A DNA stretch of 9,732 nt from JADHUC01 sp964617665 (GCA_964617665.1 CAZUAH010000523.1:1-9732); one strand, 5' to 3'; shown: positions 1 to 6,952, counted from the stretch's first letter. The notes: generated by a model not told the origin, from the letters alone. A program made the numbers and translations.

Positions 1-248
1 GGATCCAGCAGGTTTGCGTGAGCACACACGCTGGTCATGGTCAGATTGTATTGTTCGAGCAATCGGCGGATCTTGGCGGGGTGTCCATCCAGGCTCAGAG
101 AAGCAACAAAGCCGGCTTCGGCGCCCAGTGCGGCTCCATCGTGGTTGTCGGTCAGATCGACGTAGTCGATGCCCAATTCACGAATCAACTCGAACTGGCG
201 GCGAACGGACGTGAACGGTTCCACCAAAGCAAAACATCCGATGATCAT
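1..248 (-). CDS. Sugar phosphate isomerase/epimerase-like TIM-barrel protein (5' part only)
   Basis: This is the N-terminal 82 codons of a minus-strand gene that leaves the window at base 1. It starts at ATG 248-246, preceded by AAGGAA (257-262) with 8 nt spacing. The peptide begins MIIGCFALVEPF and continues with FELIRELGIDYVDLTDNH (residues 19-36) and, near the edge, LTMTSVCAHANL. An early 'F.li.elGidyvdl' strand followed by a helix 'kirrlLeqynL' and a second strand ending in a short polar loop is the usual start of xylose-isomerase-like TIM-barrel proteins (AP_endonuc_2 family). These isomerise or epimerise sugars and sugar phosphates or act on related substrates. No signal peptide is seen, so it is probably cytoplasmic. 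The catalytic metal ligands would lie outside the window, so the substrate cannot be called. It is divergent from the PQQ-propeller gene at 410. Confidence 0.75.
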   Translation of the reverse strand, partial: MIIGCFALVEPFTSVRRQFELIRELGIDYVDLTDNHDGAALGAEAGFVASLSLDGHPAKIRRLLEQYNLTMTSVCAHANLLD

Positions 249-409
249 GAAAACGGTTCCTTGTTTGAAATGGGTACACTCAGACGGAATCGAAGATCCC
301 TGCACGTGGGGCATTGACTCCGTGTTGCCTGCCAATGATTCTATCGTATCGTCACGCCGCCCGAGCGGTAGTCCCGTACGTTTCCCTGAGAGAATTTGGA
401 GAGATTACC
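249..409. promoter_or_regulatory. Divergent intergenic region between the isomerase-like gene and the first PQQ-propeller gene
   Basis: These 161 bp separate two divergently transcribed genes, so promoters for both should lie here. The ribosome-binding sites of both genes are visible at the edges: AAGGAA read on the minus strand at 257-262, and GGAGAG on the plus strand at 398-403. A TTGACT at 314-319 could be a -35 box, but the sequence 17 nt further (GATTCT) is a poor -10, so no promoter is called precisely. No strong inverted repeat or operator is obvious. Confidence 0.4.
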
Positions 410-1720
410 GTGACCGAGTTTGCCCGACTACTCACGAAGGTTGCCCTTTTCCTCTGCACGATACTCGTATCTGCCGCAGCCTTGGCCGACGACTGGCCGC
501 AGTGGCGTGGCCCGAACCGCGACGGCGTTTGGAACGAAACGGGGCTCATCGACGAATTTCCCACGCCACAGATCGAAGCTCGCTGGCGAGTGCCGATTTC
601 GAGCGGCTACAGCGGTCCGACTGTGGCCGCCGGCCGAGTGTATGTCACGGATCGCGTACGCGAGCCCAACGACGTGGAACGAGTTCTCTGTTTCGACTTC
701 GAGAGCGGCCAAAGGCTCTGGACCCACGAGTACGACTGCCCTTACGAGGACGTGGGCTACACGGCTGGGCCGCGGGCAGCGGTGACGATTGACGATGGTC
801 GAGCATTCGCACTGGGCACGATGGGTCATCTTCTCTGCCTTGACGCCGTCAGCGGGCGCGTACTGTGGAAGAAGACGCCCGATGTCGACTACGATATTCG
901 CGTGCCGATCTGGGGCATCGCATCGGCCCCGCTGGTGGAGGATGACCTGCTGATCGTGCAGATTGGCGCCGCACGAGGAGCCTGCATCGTGGCGTTGAAT
1001 AAGACGACCGGAAAGGAAGTGTGGCGCGCGTTGGACGACAAAACCTCCTACTCCGCCCCGATCGTCATCAAGCAAGCCGGTCGCCGTGTGCTCGTATGCT
1101 GGACTGGTAACAACGTGGCCGGGCTGGATCCGGCTTCGGGTGAAGTCTATTGGAAACACCCGTTCGAGCCATACAAGATGGTCATTAACGTTCCCACACC
1201 GGTAGTCGACGGCGACCATCTTTTCGTGACTGCCTTCTACGACGGCGCGCTCATGCTGAGACTCTTGGAGCGCGAGCCGTGGATAGAAAAAATGTGGCGC
1301 AGGAAAGGCCGAAGCGAGCGAAACACGGATGCCTTGCACTGTATGATCGGCACACCGCACATGGAAGGCCAGCACGTCTACGGAGTTGATAGCTACGGCG
1401 AATTGCGTTGCCTGGATGCACTGACCGGCGACCGCATCTGGGAAGATCAGACTGCCACTCCCAGAGCACGCTGGTCAAACATCCACATGGTCCGAAACGG
1501 CGATCGAATGTGGATGTTCAACGAACGTGGCGAGCTGATCATCGCAAAGCTGTCGCCCCAGGGATTTCACGAAATCAGCCGCGCCAAGTTGATCGAACCG
1601 ACAACCGAACAACTTCGACAACGCGACGGCGTCTGCTGGTCCCACCCCGCGTATGCCAACCGACACATCATTGCACGCAACGATCGCGAATTGGTCTGCG
1701 CCAGCCTCGCAGCCGAGTGA
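410..1720 (+). CDS. Secreted PQQ-like beta-propeller protein (BamB-like fold)
   Basis: This gene encodes 436 residues from a GTG start at 410. That start is chosen because GGAGAG (398-403) lies 6 nt upstream and because a clean signal peptide follows: charged residues, then VALFLCTILVSAAALA with an ALA cleavage site after residue 26. The mature protein opens with DDWPQWRGPNRDG (27-39), the hallmark of a planctomycete-rich family of secreted PQQ-like propellers. Blade repeats of the form 'grvyv.d....l.cld..sG..lW' follow, for example LCFDFESGQRLW, LCLDAVSGRVLWKK, GLDPASGEVYWKH and LRCLDALTGDRIWED. Family members fold like the BamB scaffold or quinoprotein dehydrogenases, but many lack cofactor-binding residues, so catalytic activity should not be assumed. 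It acts in the periplasm or outside the cell. The next gene encodes a similar protein, suggesting tandem paralogs. Confidence 0.88.
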   Translation: MTEFARLLTKVALFLCTILVSAAALADDWPQWRGPNRDGVWNETGLIDEFPTPQIEARWRVPISSGYSGPTVAAGRVYVTDRVREPNDVERVLCFDFESGQRLWTHEYDCPYEDVGYTAGPRAAVTIDDGRAFALGTMGHLLCLDAVSGRVLWKKTPDVDYDIRVPIWGIASAPLVEDDLLIVQIGAARGACIVALNKTTGKEVWRALDDKTSYSAPIVIKQAGRRVLVCWTGNNVAGLDPASGEVYWKHPFEPYKMVINVPTPVVDGDHLFVTAFYDGALMLRLLEREPWIEKMWRRKGRSERNTDALHCMIGTPHMEGQHVYGVDSYGELRCLDALTGDRIWEDQTATPRARWSNIHMVRNGDRMWMFNERGELIIAKLSPQGFHEISRAKLIEPTTEQLRQRDGVCWSHPAYANRHIIARNDRELVCASLAAE

Positions 1721-1781
1721 CCCCGATCGACGCGCCAGCCTCGGCAATGGGTAGAAGTCGGGCACGCCGTTGTCTAGAATC

Positions 1782-1804
1782 ATGCTCGCACATTTGAGCA
1801 TTTT
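1782..1804 (+). terminator. Weak hairpin with short T run after the first PQQ-propeller gene
   Basis: ATGCTC (1782-1787) and GAGCAT (1796-1801) form a perfect 6-bp inverted repeat with an 8-nt loop, and the downstream arm runs into TTTT (1801-1804). It lies about 60 nt after the stop of the preceding gene and before the next gene's RBS. The stem is short and the T tract minimal, so this is only a candidate intrinsic terminator. Confidence 0.25.
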
Positions 1805-1856
1805 GTGTCCCCCTTTCCATCCCTTGAGACCCGCATCTTGTAAGGAGATCTCTGCG

Positions 1857-3170
1857 ATGAAGTCTTGTGCGATTGCGACTCTACTGTTGCTGGCCGTTTC
1901 CGTGGCACACGCTGGCAACTGGCCACAATGGCGAGGCCCTTTTTTCAATGGTTCGACGGACGAAAAGAACCTGCCAACTGAATGGAGCACGACTGACAAC
2001 ATTGCCTGGAAGGCCGATTTGCCAGGCGTAGCCGCTTCGACGCCGATCGTCTGGGAGGATCGTGTGTTTCTGACAAGCACCGACTCGACCAAGAACACGC
2101 TTCAGGCCGTGTGCTTCGACCGGACTAACGGCAAGGTGCTTTGGCAGCACGACGTGGCCGAAGGCATCTCGAAGGACTATCGCAGCAACTTCGCCGCAGG
2201 ATCGCCAGTGACCGACGGAAAGATCACCGTCTTCTTCTACGGCAGCGGCGAATTGGAGTGTTTCGACATGGCTGGCCAACGCCTGTGGGGGCGGAATATC
2301 GCAGAAGACTATGGCCCATTCGCGTTCCAGTGGACTTTCGCGAGCAGTCCGACGCTATTCGAAGGCAAGCTGTACGTCCAGGTCTTGCAGCGGGATGTAG
2401 CCGTGCGGGGCCACGGGCTGACGGACCGAGTGAACGAGTCCTACATCCTGGCTCTGGAACCGGAGACCGGCAAAACGCTCTGGCGTCACATTCGTCCCGC
2501 CAAGGCCGTCGCCGAATCGCTCGAATCGTTCGCCACACCGATTCCCTTTTCGTTTGAGGGACAGAAACAACTGCTGGTAACCGGTGGCGATGCATTGACC
2601 GGTCACGACCTGCAGACTGGCGAGGAACTCTGGCGGTGGGGAACGTGGAACCCCGAGCGCATTCCACACTGGCGTTTGGTTCCTTCTCCAGCGGCAGGCG
2701 ACGGTGTCATTCTGGCTTGCGCGCCGAAGCGTGATCCAATCTACGCGATCAAAGCCGGTGGCACCGGCGTGCTGGACGACAGCTCGATCGCCTGGATTAG
2801 CCGGGACAACAAGGAGATATCCTCCGACGTTCCCACGCCCGCGTTTTACGATGGCGACTTCTTCATCCTTAGCGACCTACGGCAATGTCTGTCTCGCGTA
2901 GTGCCACGCACGGGCGAGGTCAAGTGGACGATTCCCACGCCGGGACGGCCCAAGTACGAGGCATCGCCGCTGGCGGCGGACGGAAAGATCTACATCGTCA
3001 ATTTCGACGGAGATGTCACGATCGTGAATGCCGCAGACGGTGAGATCATCAACGAGATTTCGATGGATGATCCTCAGAACGGAGAAGTCGTCCGATCGAC
3101 GATCAGCGCCGCACATGGCCAACTGTTCATTCGCACCACGCGCAATCTGTACTGCGTGGGGAAGAAATAG
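1857..3170 (+). CDS. Secreted PQQ-like beta-propeller protein, second tandem copy type
   Basis: This gene encodes 437 residues from ATG 1857, chosen because AAGGAG (1842-1847) lies 9 nt upstream and a signal peptide follows directly (MKSCAIATLLLLAVSVAHA, cleavage after residue 19). The mature protein begins GNWPQWRGPFFNG (20-32), matching the WPQWRGP opening of the upstream gene. It continues with propeller blade repeats such as VCFDRTNGKVLWQHD, LECFDMAGQRLWGRN, LALEPETGKTLWRHI, TGHDLQTGEELWRWG and VNAADGEIINEI. Length and layout are normal for the PQQ_2/BamB-like family. It is clearly related in plan to the 410-1720 protein, but the sequences are diverged, so this is not a recent duplication. 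The ferredoxin-nitroreductase gene begins 33 bp after its stop and could be cotranscribed. The substrate is unknown; a role in periplasmic binding or redox chemistry is possible but not shown. Confidence 0.9.
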   Translation: MKSCAIATLLLLAVSVAHAGNWPQWRGPFFNGSTDEKNLPTEWSTTDNIAWKADLPGVAASTPIVWEDRVFLTSTDSTKNTLQAVCFDRTNGKVLWQHDVAEGISKDYRSNFAAGSPVTDGKITVFFYGSGELECFDMAGQRLWGRNIAEDYGPFAFQWTFASSPTLFEGKLYVQVLQRDVAVRGHGLTDRVNESYILALEPETGKTLWRHIRPAKAVAESLESFATPIPFSFEGQKQLLVTGGDALTGHDLQTGEELWRWGTWNPERIPHWRLVPSPAAGDGVILACAPKRDPIYAIKAGGTGVLDDSSIAWISRDNKEISSDVPTPAFYDGDFFILSDLRQCLSRVVPRTGEVKWTIPTPGRPKYEASPLAADGKIYIVNFDGDVTIVNAADGEIINEISMDDPQNGEVVRSTISAAHGQLFIRTTRNLYCVGKK

Positions 3171-3203
3171 CCGGATCGCGATAGGCCGCGAGGGAGTACC
3201 GAT

Positions 3204-4115
3204 ATGACCGTGATGCACAGCATTTATCGTGAACCGGGCACGGTCAAGATCGACGAGGGCACGTGCAAGAACTGTGGGCAGTGTGCGAAGATATGCCCGG
3301 CTCAGGTGCTGACGATGGACGATGGAAGTGTGCGCATCGACGAGAACAGCGCCTTTGGCTGTGTCGCTTGCGGGCACTGTATGATGGTTTGTCCGGAGGG
3401 CAGCATTTCGGTAACGGGCCGCGGGATTTCCCCGGACGATCTGCTGCCGCTGCCGCCACGGGAGGAGAGGGCGACGGCGGATGCGTTGGAAGCCTTGATG
3501 AGGGCCCGTCGCAGCGTTCGCCGTTTCAAGAAGCGGGAGGTAGAGCCCGAGGTTCTGGAACGCGTTGTCGAAATGGCCGCATCCGGTCCGATGGGTATTC
3601 CGCCATGGGACGTGGGGTGTGTGACCGTCTGTGGCCGGGACAAGGTGCAAGAACTGGCGGCTGAAGTCATCAAGGGGTACGAGGGATTTCTTAAGATCTT
3701 TCGCCCCTGGGTGCTCTCGATGATGCGCCCGTTCGTCCGGCGTGCAACGTACGAGCAGTTTCGGTACTTCATCCGCCCGCTTGCAGAGGAATACGTAGGT
3801 GCGCACCGCGAGGGCCGCGATGTCGTGTTTTGGGATGCACCGGCCGTTTTGATTTTCCACCATTCGCCGTACGCCGAGGCCACGGACGCGATGATTGCCT
3901 GCACCTATGCCATGCTGGCCGCCGAGTCTCTTGAATTGGGCAACACAATCATCGGCGGTGCGCCGCCCATCCTGCAGCGCAACAAACCTCTATGTCAGAA
4001 GCTAGGCATACCCGCGGGCAATACACCGGCCATATCGCTGATCGTGGGCCATCCGGCCACGGAATTCAAACGTGCCGTCTTACGCCGATTCCCGTGGGTC
4101 GACACTGCTCGCTGA
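3204..4115 (+). CDS. 4Fe-4S ferredoxin-nitroreductase fusion protein
   Basis: This gene encodes 303 residues from ATG 3204, with GGGAG (3192-3196) 7 nt upstream. The N-terminal ferredoxin domain (about residues 12-72) has two complete 4Fe-4S motifs: CKNCGQCAKICP (Cys 21, 24, 27, 31) and CVACGHCMMVCP (Cys 53, 56, 59, 63). From about residue 93 comes a nitroreductase domain, whose RRSVRRFK segment (102-109) fits the FMN-phosphate-binding start of that fold. Later segments include ASGPMGIPPWDV and the helix plus loop around LAAESLELGNTIIGG. Fusions of this kind are known in anaerobes and planctomycetes and are thought to pass electrons from the clusters to FMN for two-electron reduction of an unknown substrate. 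No signal peptide is present, so it is cytoplasmic. It may share a transcript with the upstream propeller gene. Confidence 0.92.
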   Translation: MTVMHSIYREPGTVKIDEGTCKNCGQCAKICPAQVLTMDDGSVRIDENSAFGCVACGHCMMVCPEGSISVTGRGISPDDLLPLPPREERATADALEALMRARRSVRRFKKREVEPEVLERVVEMAASGPMGIPPWDVGCVTVCGRDKVQELAAEVIKGYEGFLKIFRPWVLSMMRPFVRRATYEQFRYFIRPLAEEYVGAHREGRDVVFWDAPAVLIFHHSPYAEATDAMIACTYAMLAAESLELGNTIIGGAPPILQRNKPLCQKLGIPAGNTPAISLIVGHPATEFKRAVLRRFPWVDTAR

Positions 4116-4159
4116 AAAAATCGCCTGTACGCTAATTTGAACTGTCCACACGTCTTGTT

Positions 4160-4220
4160 TAACGGCAAGCCGAAGGCGTCGGCGATGGCGGGAATCACAG
4201 TCGCCTTCGGCTTGCCGTTA
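4160..4220. repeat. Perfect 19-bp inverted repeat, 23-nt loop
   Basis: The arm at 4160-4178 (TAACGGCAAGCCGAAGGCG) is exactly complementary to 4202-4220, separated by 23 nt. It fills the gap between the ferredoxin-nitroreductase and GNAT genes. There is no T tract after the right arm, so it is not a classical intrinsic terminator. The right arm lies about 36 nt before the GNAT start. Short GC-rich palindromes of this style recur in planctomycete intergenic regions, and a REP-like or MITE-like origin is likely but inferred. Confidence 0.8.
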
Positions 4221-4255
4221 GACGAGCGCATGATATAGCGGCAAAATACCAAGTC

Positions 4256-4720
4256 ATGACAATGCCCGAAGAAATCGCATGTCGAAACGCCCAACTTGAC
4301 GATACGTCAACTCTGGTCGAGTTCAATCGTGCAATGGCGCTCGAAACGGAAAGCAAAGTATTGGACTCTGCCGTGCTTTCACAGGGTGTCGCTGCTCTGC
4401 TGGAGAACCCCGACCTGGGCTTTTACGTCGTGGCCGAGTATGATGGTGCCGTTGTCGGCGCCCTGATGGTCACGACCGAATGGAGCGATTGGCGAAACGG
4501 CGTCTTCTGGTGGATTCAGAGCGTTTACGTCCAACCGGAATACCGGAAGCAAGGCGTCTACCGCCGCCTTTATCGATTCGTGCAGGACATGGCCGCCAAG
4601 GATCCGAAAGTCTGTGGCTTTCGGCTGTACGTGGCAAAGGACAACACCGCGGCACAACAGGTATACAAAACTCTGGGCATGAGCCCAACTCACTACTGGA
4701 TATTTGAGGATTTGAATTGA
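4256..4720 (+). CDS. GNAT-family N-acetyltransferase
   Basis: This gene encodes 154 residues, a normal length for a single-domain GNAT enzyme, which moves an acetyl group from acetyl-CoA to an amine. The acetyl-CoA-binding motif A is VYVQPEYRKQGVYRRL (90-105), including the R/Q-x-x-G-x-x turn. Motif B is LYVAKDNTAAQQVYKTLGM (124-142), followed by the terminal strand YWIFED. The segment EWSDWRNGVFWWIQSV (75-90) is characteristic of one widespread subfamily whose substrate is not established. The start is uncertain: ATG 4256 and ATG 4262 are both possible, and neither has a strong ribosome-binding site. The protein is cytoplasmic, with no signal peptide. The next gene begins after a single base, which suggests an operon of two. 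Confidence 0.9.
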   Translation: MTMPEEIACRNAQLDDTSTLVEFNRAMALETESKVLDSAVLSQGVAALLENPDLGFYVVAEYDGAVVGALMVTTEWSDWRNGVFWWIQSVYVQPEYRKQGVYRRLYRFVQDMAAKDPKVCGFRLYVAKDNTAAQQVYKTLGMSPTHYWIFEDLN

Positions 4721-4721
4721 C

Positions 4722-5108
4722 GTGGCAGAACAAGACATAAATGTTGCGGTGACGAAGACGCTGATCGAGCACAGCTTGAGGCATTTCGAGGAATGTGCTT
4801 CCCTGGCGGAGAAGGTCGAGAGTCCAAATGAGCAGGACACACCTGTGATCAAATGCGGGATCGTCGCGTTCAGTATGATCAGCGATCCCGGCAACTGGAC
4901 GCAGGATGAATACGAGTTCATCAAAGGCCGCTTGGACGACACGCCTCAGCAAATGCCGGAAGACGGTCTGAAGCTGAAAGCGATGTGCTTGGGAGCGATG
5001 TGTGCTCTCCGACTCGAAAAAAGAATGACTGACCAAGAGTTTGCCTTGGCCGATGCCCAGTTGCCTGCCCTGATGCTGCAGATTTCGGACCCCGATTGTT
5101 CTGATTAG
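4722..5108 (+). CDS. Hypothetical protein, translationally close to the GNAT gene
   Basis: This gene encodes 128 residues from a GTG start at 4722, one base after the stop of the acetyltransferase gene. GAGGA at 4706-4710, inside the end of that gene, could serve as its ribosome-binding site (11-nt spacing). The protein is acidic and appears mostly helical, without signal peptide, membrane segment or recognisable metal-binding motif; its five cysteines are scattered. I do not recognise the family. The tight spacing suggests cotranslation with the acetyltransferase, so it may be a partner or a substrate, but this is inference only. The frame is open throughout and codon use looks like that of its neighbours, which supports a real gene. 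Confidence 0.65.
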   Translation: MAEQDINVAVTKTLIEHSLRHFEECASLAEKVESPNEQDTPVIKCGIVAFSMISDPGNWTQDEYEFIKGRLDDTPQQMPEDGLKLKAMCLGAMCALRLEKRMTDQEFALADAQLPALMLQISDPDCSD

Positions 5109-5143
5109 AATACCTAAGCGCGAGCAGTCCCAGACATCCTGAA

Positions 5144-5280
5144 ACACTAGCCCGCAATCGTGAGCCGCGAGGCGCTAGCCGCGGGTGAATCGAGTGGAAA
5201 CACTGCCGCAGTAGGACCGGCGGCTAGCGCCTTGCCGCTCACAGACCCTGATTTGACGATTGCGGGGCAGTGTCTAGTGT
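5144..5280. repeat. Long nested inverted-repeat element, REP/MITE-like
   Basis: Two sets of arms are nested. The outer arms are ACACTAGCCCGCAATCGT (5144-5161) and its near-complement at 5256-5273 (16 of 18). The inner arms are 5160-5186 and 5216-5242 (24 of 27 complementary), containing GGCGCTAGCCGC. The left arms are continuous, while the right arms are interrupted by 13 nt (5243-5255), giving a hairpin with a one-sided bulge and a 29-nt loop. CTAGTGT at 5274-5280 repeats the end of the right outer arm. From memory, the inner motif resembles repeats scattered in Pirellulales intergenic regions; this was not checked. The element sits between the small hypothetical gene and the zinc-ribbon gene. 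Confidence 0.8.
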
Positions 5281-5347
5281 CCGCGTTGCAGAATTTCCGG
5301 AACGCAATGAGAAATCGACGTAGCCGCGTTGAGAGGGGAGGAACAGC

Positions 5348-5767
5348 ATGCCAATTCCATTTCGATGCCCACATTGCGGCCTGCAGTTGCAGATCGCCGA
5401 GCGATACGCCGGGCAGACCGGGCCCTGCCGCCAGTGCGGCCAGTCAGTGACGATTCCCCAGGTCGCGACTGCAACTCAGCCCGTTGCACCAGCGCCCATC
5501 TCCTACGGCATCGCATGCCCCAAATGCAACAGTCAGTCGATCCGCTCCGGCCCTTGGCCGTGGTACCTGGGCACGATCGGAGCCATGTTCGTTTCGGCTC
5601 GCGTCTGCAACCAGTGCGGACACGAGTTCGATGCTCGCAAGCCTCAAGCAGATCTCCGCAAACGCAAACTCCGGCTGGCGCTGGTCATCAACGGCATCGG
5701 AGGCTTGGGCATTCTGGCCGTCATAGCCTTCGTGGGCTGGGTCGCGTATATGACGTCTGTGCATTAG
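5348..5767 (+). CDS. Zinc-ribbon protein with C-terminal membrane anchor
   Basis: This gene encodes 139 residues from ATG 5348, with a strong purine-rich ribosome-binding site (GGGGAGGA, 5335-5342). The first zinc ribbon has Cys 7 and 10 (CPHCG) and Cys 27 and 30 (CRQCG). Its opening, MPIPFRCPHCGLQLQI, is frequent at the N-terminus of planctomycete proteins of varied function. A proline/alanine-rich linker (about 39-51) leads to a second ribbon with Cys 57 and 60 (CPKCN) and Cys 87 and 90 (CNQCG). After a basic stretch (RKRKLR, 104-109) comes a single membrane helix, about 110-134, and a five-residue tail. The likely topology puts the ribbons in the cytoplasm, tethered to the inner membrane. 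Function is unknown. Its last 66 nt are copied at 7052-7117. It converges with the SIMPL gene, with 14 bp between stop codons. Confidence 0.85.
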   Translation: MPIPFRCPHCGLQLQIAERYAGQTGPCRQCGQSVTIPQVATATQPVAPAPISYGIACPKCNSQSIRSGPWPWYLGTIGAMFVSARVCNQCGHEFDARKPQADLRKRKLRLALVINGIGGLGILAVIAFVGWVAYMTSVH

Positions 5768-5781
5768 CCACGTCTCTTCGT

Positions 5782-6738
5782 CTACTTCACTCGCTTTTCC
5801 GCGGCCGCTTGGTTGCCTTGCGTGGGAGTCGCGTAGTAGCAGGAGATGGTCGAGACTACGGATATCTCCGGCTGCATGGGCAGGCGGGGATCTTGAGCGT
5901 CGGTTTCGGCGAAGAATCCACGATAATGGGTGTTCTTGGGCCGGATGGCGTGGACCTCGGGCAGCGATTGTCGGTGGTAGTTCCTGCGCAGCGATTGCGT
6001 GTAGTCGTTTGTGAAAGACTCGTATAGGGATTTGGGATATACCACCTCCGTGTGCTCATCCAGGTTCAGCGGCGCCGGCACATTTTGGAAGTGTGCCGTT
6101 AACAGAAGGTCCGCCTTGCGTTGCGCCTCGGCCAGCGCCTTCTTCTGGGCTTCGATTTTGTGGGCGTCCAGCGAATCGCACCAGTAGTCGAAGGATATGA
6201 TGTCGGTGATACCCAACTGAAAGGCTGCGCGCACAGCGTCGCGAGCCTGCGCTTCGTTGCTCACCTCGACGTGGGCATTCGTCTGGACCATGTAGCCGGA
6301 GACGTCTTCCACAAAACATCTGGTTCCTTGGCGTTCTTCGACCTGCCAGTCGTAGACAGGCAACATGGAAATGAAGTCCATGAAGATCTTGTCTTCCGGG
6401 ATGCCCAGCTTGGCCAGGGCCTGAGTGAAGGCAGTTTCCTTCTCGCCGTTCGCCTTCATGCATTCCTCGGCCGTCGCACCTTGACTGGTCACGGCCATGA
6501 TCACACGGATCGCCGAAGGCTTCACGCGAATCTCTGCCTTGCCGACAATGGTGATGTAGCTCTTGATCGACTTGTGTTCCGGGGCAGTGGAAGTAGGAGT
6601 GGGCACGCCGGCCTGGGTCGGGTAGACGCCGGCCCGTGACCCGCCACCCTGTCCAGGCAGGTTGACGGCTGCACAGAGAGTCAACACGATCGCGGTAACC
6701 GCGCCGACCACAAGGACACTCGTTCTTGACGGTTTCAT
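5782..6738 (-). CDS. SIMPL-domain (DUF541) protein with N-terminal signal/anchor
   Basis: This gene encodes 318 residues. ATG 6738 is chosen because AAGGAG (minus strand, 6746-6751) lies 7 nt upstream and the reading begins with a signal or anchor sequence (MKPSRTSVLVVGAVTAIVLTLC, ending near residue 24). A glycine/proline-rich linker (28-52) follows. The SIMPL domain starts at about residue 60 with ITIVGKAEIRVKPSAIRVI and continues through MAVTSQGATAEECMKANG, LGIPEDKIFMDFISMLPVY, the SGYMVQTNAHVEV strand and an ITDIISFDYW segment. It ends with a helix, KALAEAQRKADLL. A less typical stretch of about 70 residues (220-290) precedes a last strand, EISVVSTISCYY. SIMPL/DUF541 proteins are periplasmic or outer-envelope proteins of poorly defined function. 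The gene is flanked by direct repeats of the zinc-ribbon gene tail. Confidence 0.88.
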   Translation of the reverse strand: MKPSRTSVLVVGAVTAIVLTLCAAVNLPGQGGGSRAGVYPTQAGVPTPTSTAPEHKSIKSYITIVGKAEIRVKPSAIRVIMAVTSQGATAEECMKANGEKETAFTQALAKLGIPEDKIFMDFISMLPVYDWQVEERQGTRCFVEDVSGYMVQTNAHVEVSNEAQARDAVRAAFQLGITDIISFDYWCDSLDAHKIEAQKKALAEAQRKADLLLTAHFQNVPAPLNLDEHTEVVYPKSLYESFTNDYTQSLRRNYHRQSLPEVHAIRPKNTHYRGFFAETDAQDPRLPMQPEISVVSTISCYYATPTQGNQAAAEKRVK

Positions 6739-6835
6739 CGCTGTTCTCCTTTCGAAAGGTGTTGAAGCTACCGTTGTCCGGCGTATGCATTCAAGCTCCC
6801 GCACACGCCGTGCAATCACGATTCACTAGAAGCCA

Positions 6836-6930
6836 TTTCAAAAGTGAATTTCGGGAGGGCGAAGCTCCTGCTGAGCCGTGTTTTCCCGTGGCTTCGGCTC
6901 GGCGGGAGCCTCGCCCTCCCGGTTTTGAAA
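6836..6930. repeat. Nested inverted repeat, GGGAGGGCGA-type palindrome
   Basis: The inner arms, 6852-6878 and 6895-6921, are complementary at 24 of 27 positions with a 16-nt loop. The outer arms TTTCAAAA (6836-6843) and TTTTGAAA (6923-6930) are perfect. The gap between outer and inner arms is 8 nt on the left and 1 nt on the right. The inner motif resembles, from memory, repeats dispersed in Pirellulales genomes. It lies about 100 bp upstream of the SIMPL start, in the 459-bp gap 6739-7197. Confidence 0.78.
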
Positions 6931-6952
6931 CCGCCTCTACACATCATCGAGT

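Noticed and set aside
1..6. BamHI site at the first base as a possible cloning junction
   Set aside because: The bases are in frame within the isomerase-like gene and read naturally, so there is no sign of vector sequence.
314..342. TTGACT as a -35 box for the first propeller gene
   Set aside because: The hexamer at 17-nt spacing (GATTCT) is a poor -10; too weak to call.
314..409. Upstream extension of the first PQQ-propeller gene from a TTG at 314
   Set aside because: It would put 32 residues before the signal peptide and has no ribosome-binding site; the GTG at 410 has both a good site and the signal peptide right after it.
428..1375. Long minus-strand open frame opposite the first PQQ-propeller gene
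   Set aside because: A shadow of the GC-rich coding strand; the plus-strand protein has recognisable domains and a signal peptide.
1770..1856. Upstream in-frame start for the second PQQ-propeller gene
   Set aside because: The AAGGAG site and signal peptide both point to ATG 1857; the extension would bury the signal peptide.
2877..3863. 328-codon minus-strand open frame spanning the end of the second propeller gene and the ferredoxin-nitroreductase gene
   Set aside because: It crosses two well-supported genes on the other strand, and its translation shows no recognisable domain.
4212..4239. TTGCCG and TATAGC, 16 nt apart, as a promoter for the GNAT gene overlapping the palindrome arm
   Set aside because: Both boxes match only partly and could occur by chance.
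4470..5147. Minus-strand open frame opposite the GNAT and small hypothetical genes
   Set aside because: It overlaps the clear GNAT motifs on the plus strand and its translation looks like antisense shadow.
6739..6819. Upstream in-frame start of the SIMPL gene at 6819
   Set aside because: ATG 6738 has a strong AAGGAG site and is followed directly by the signal or anchor sequence.
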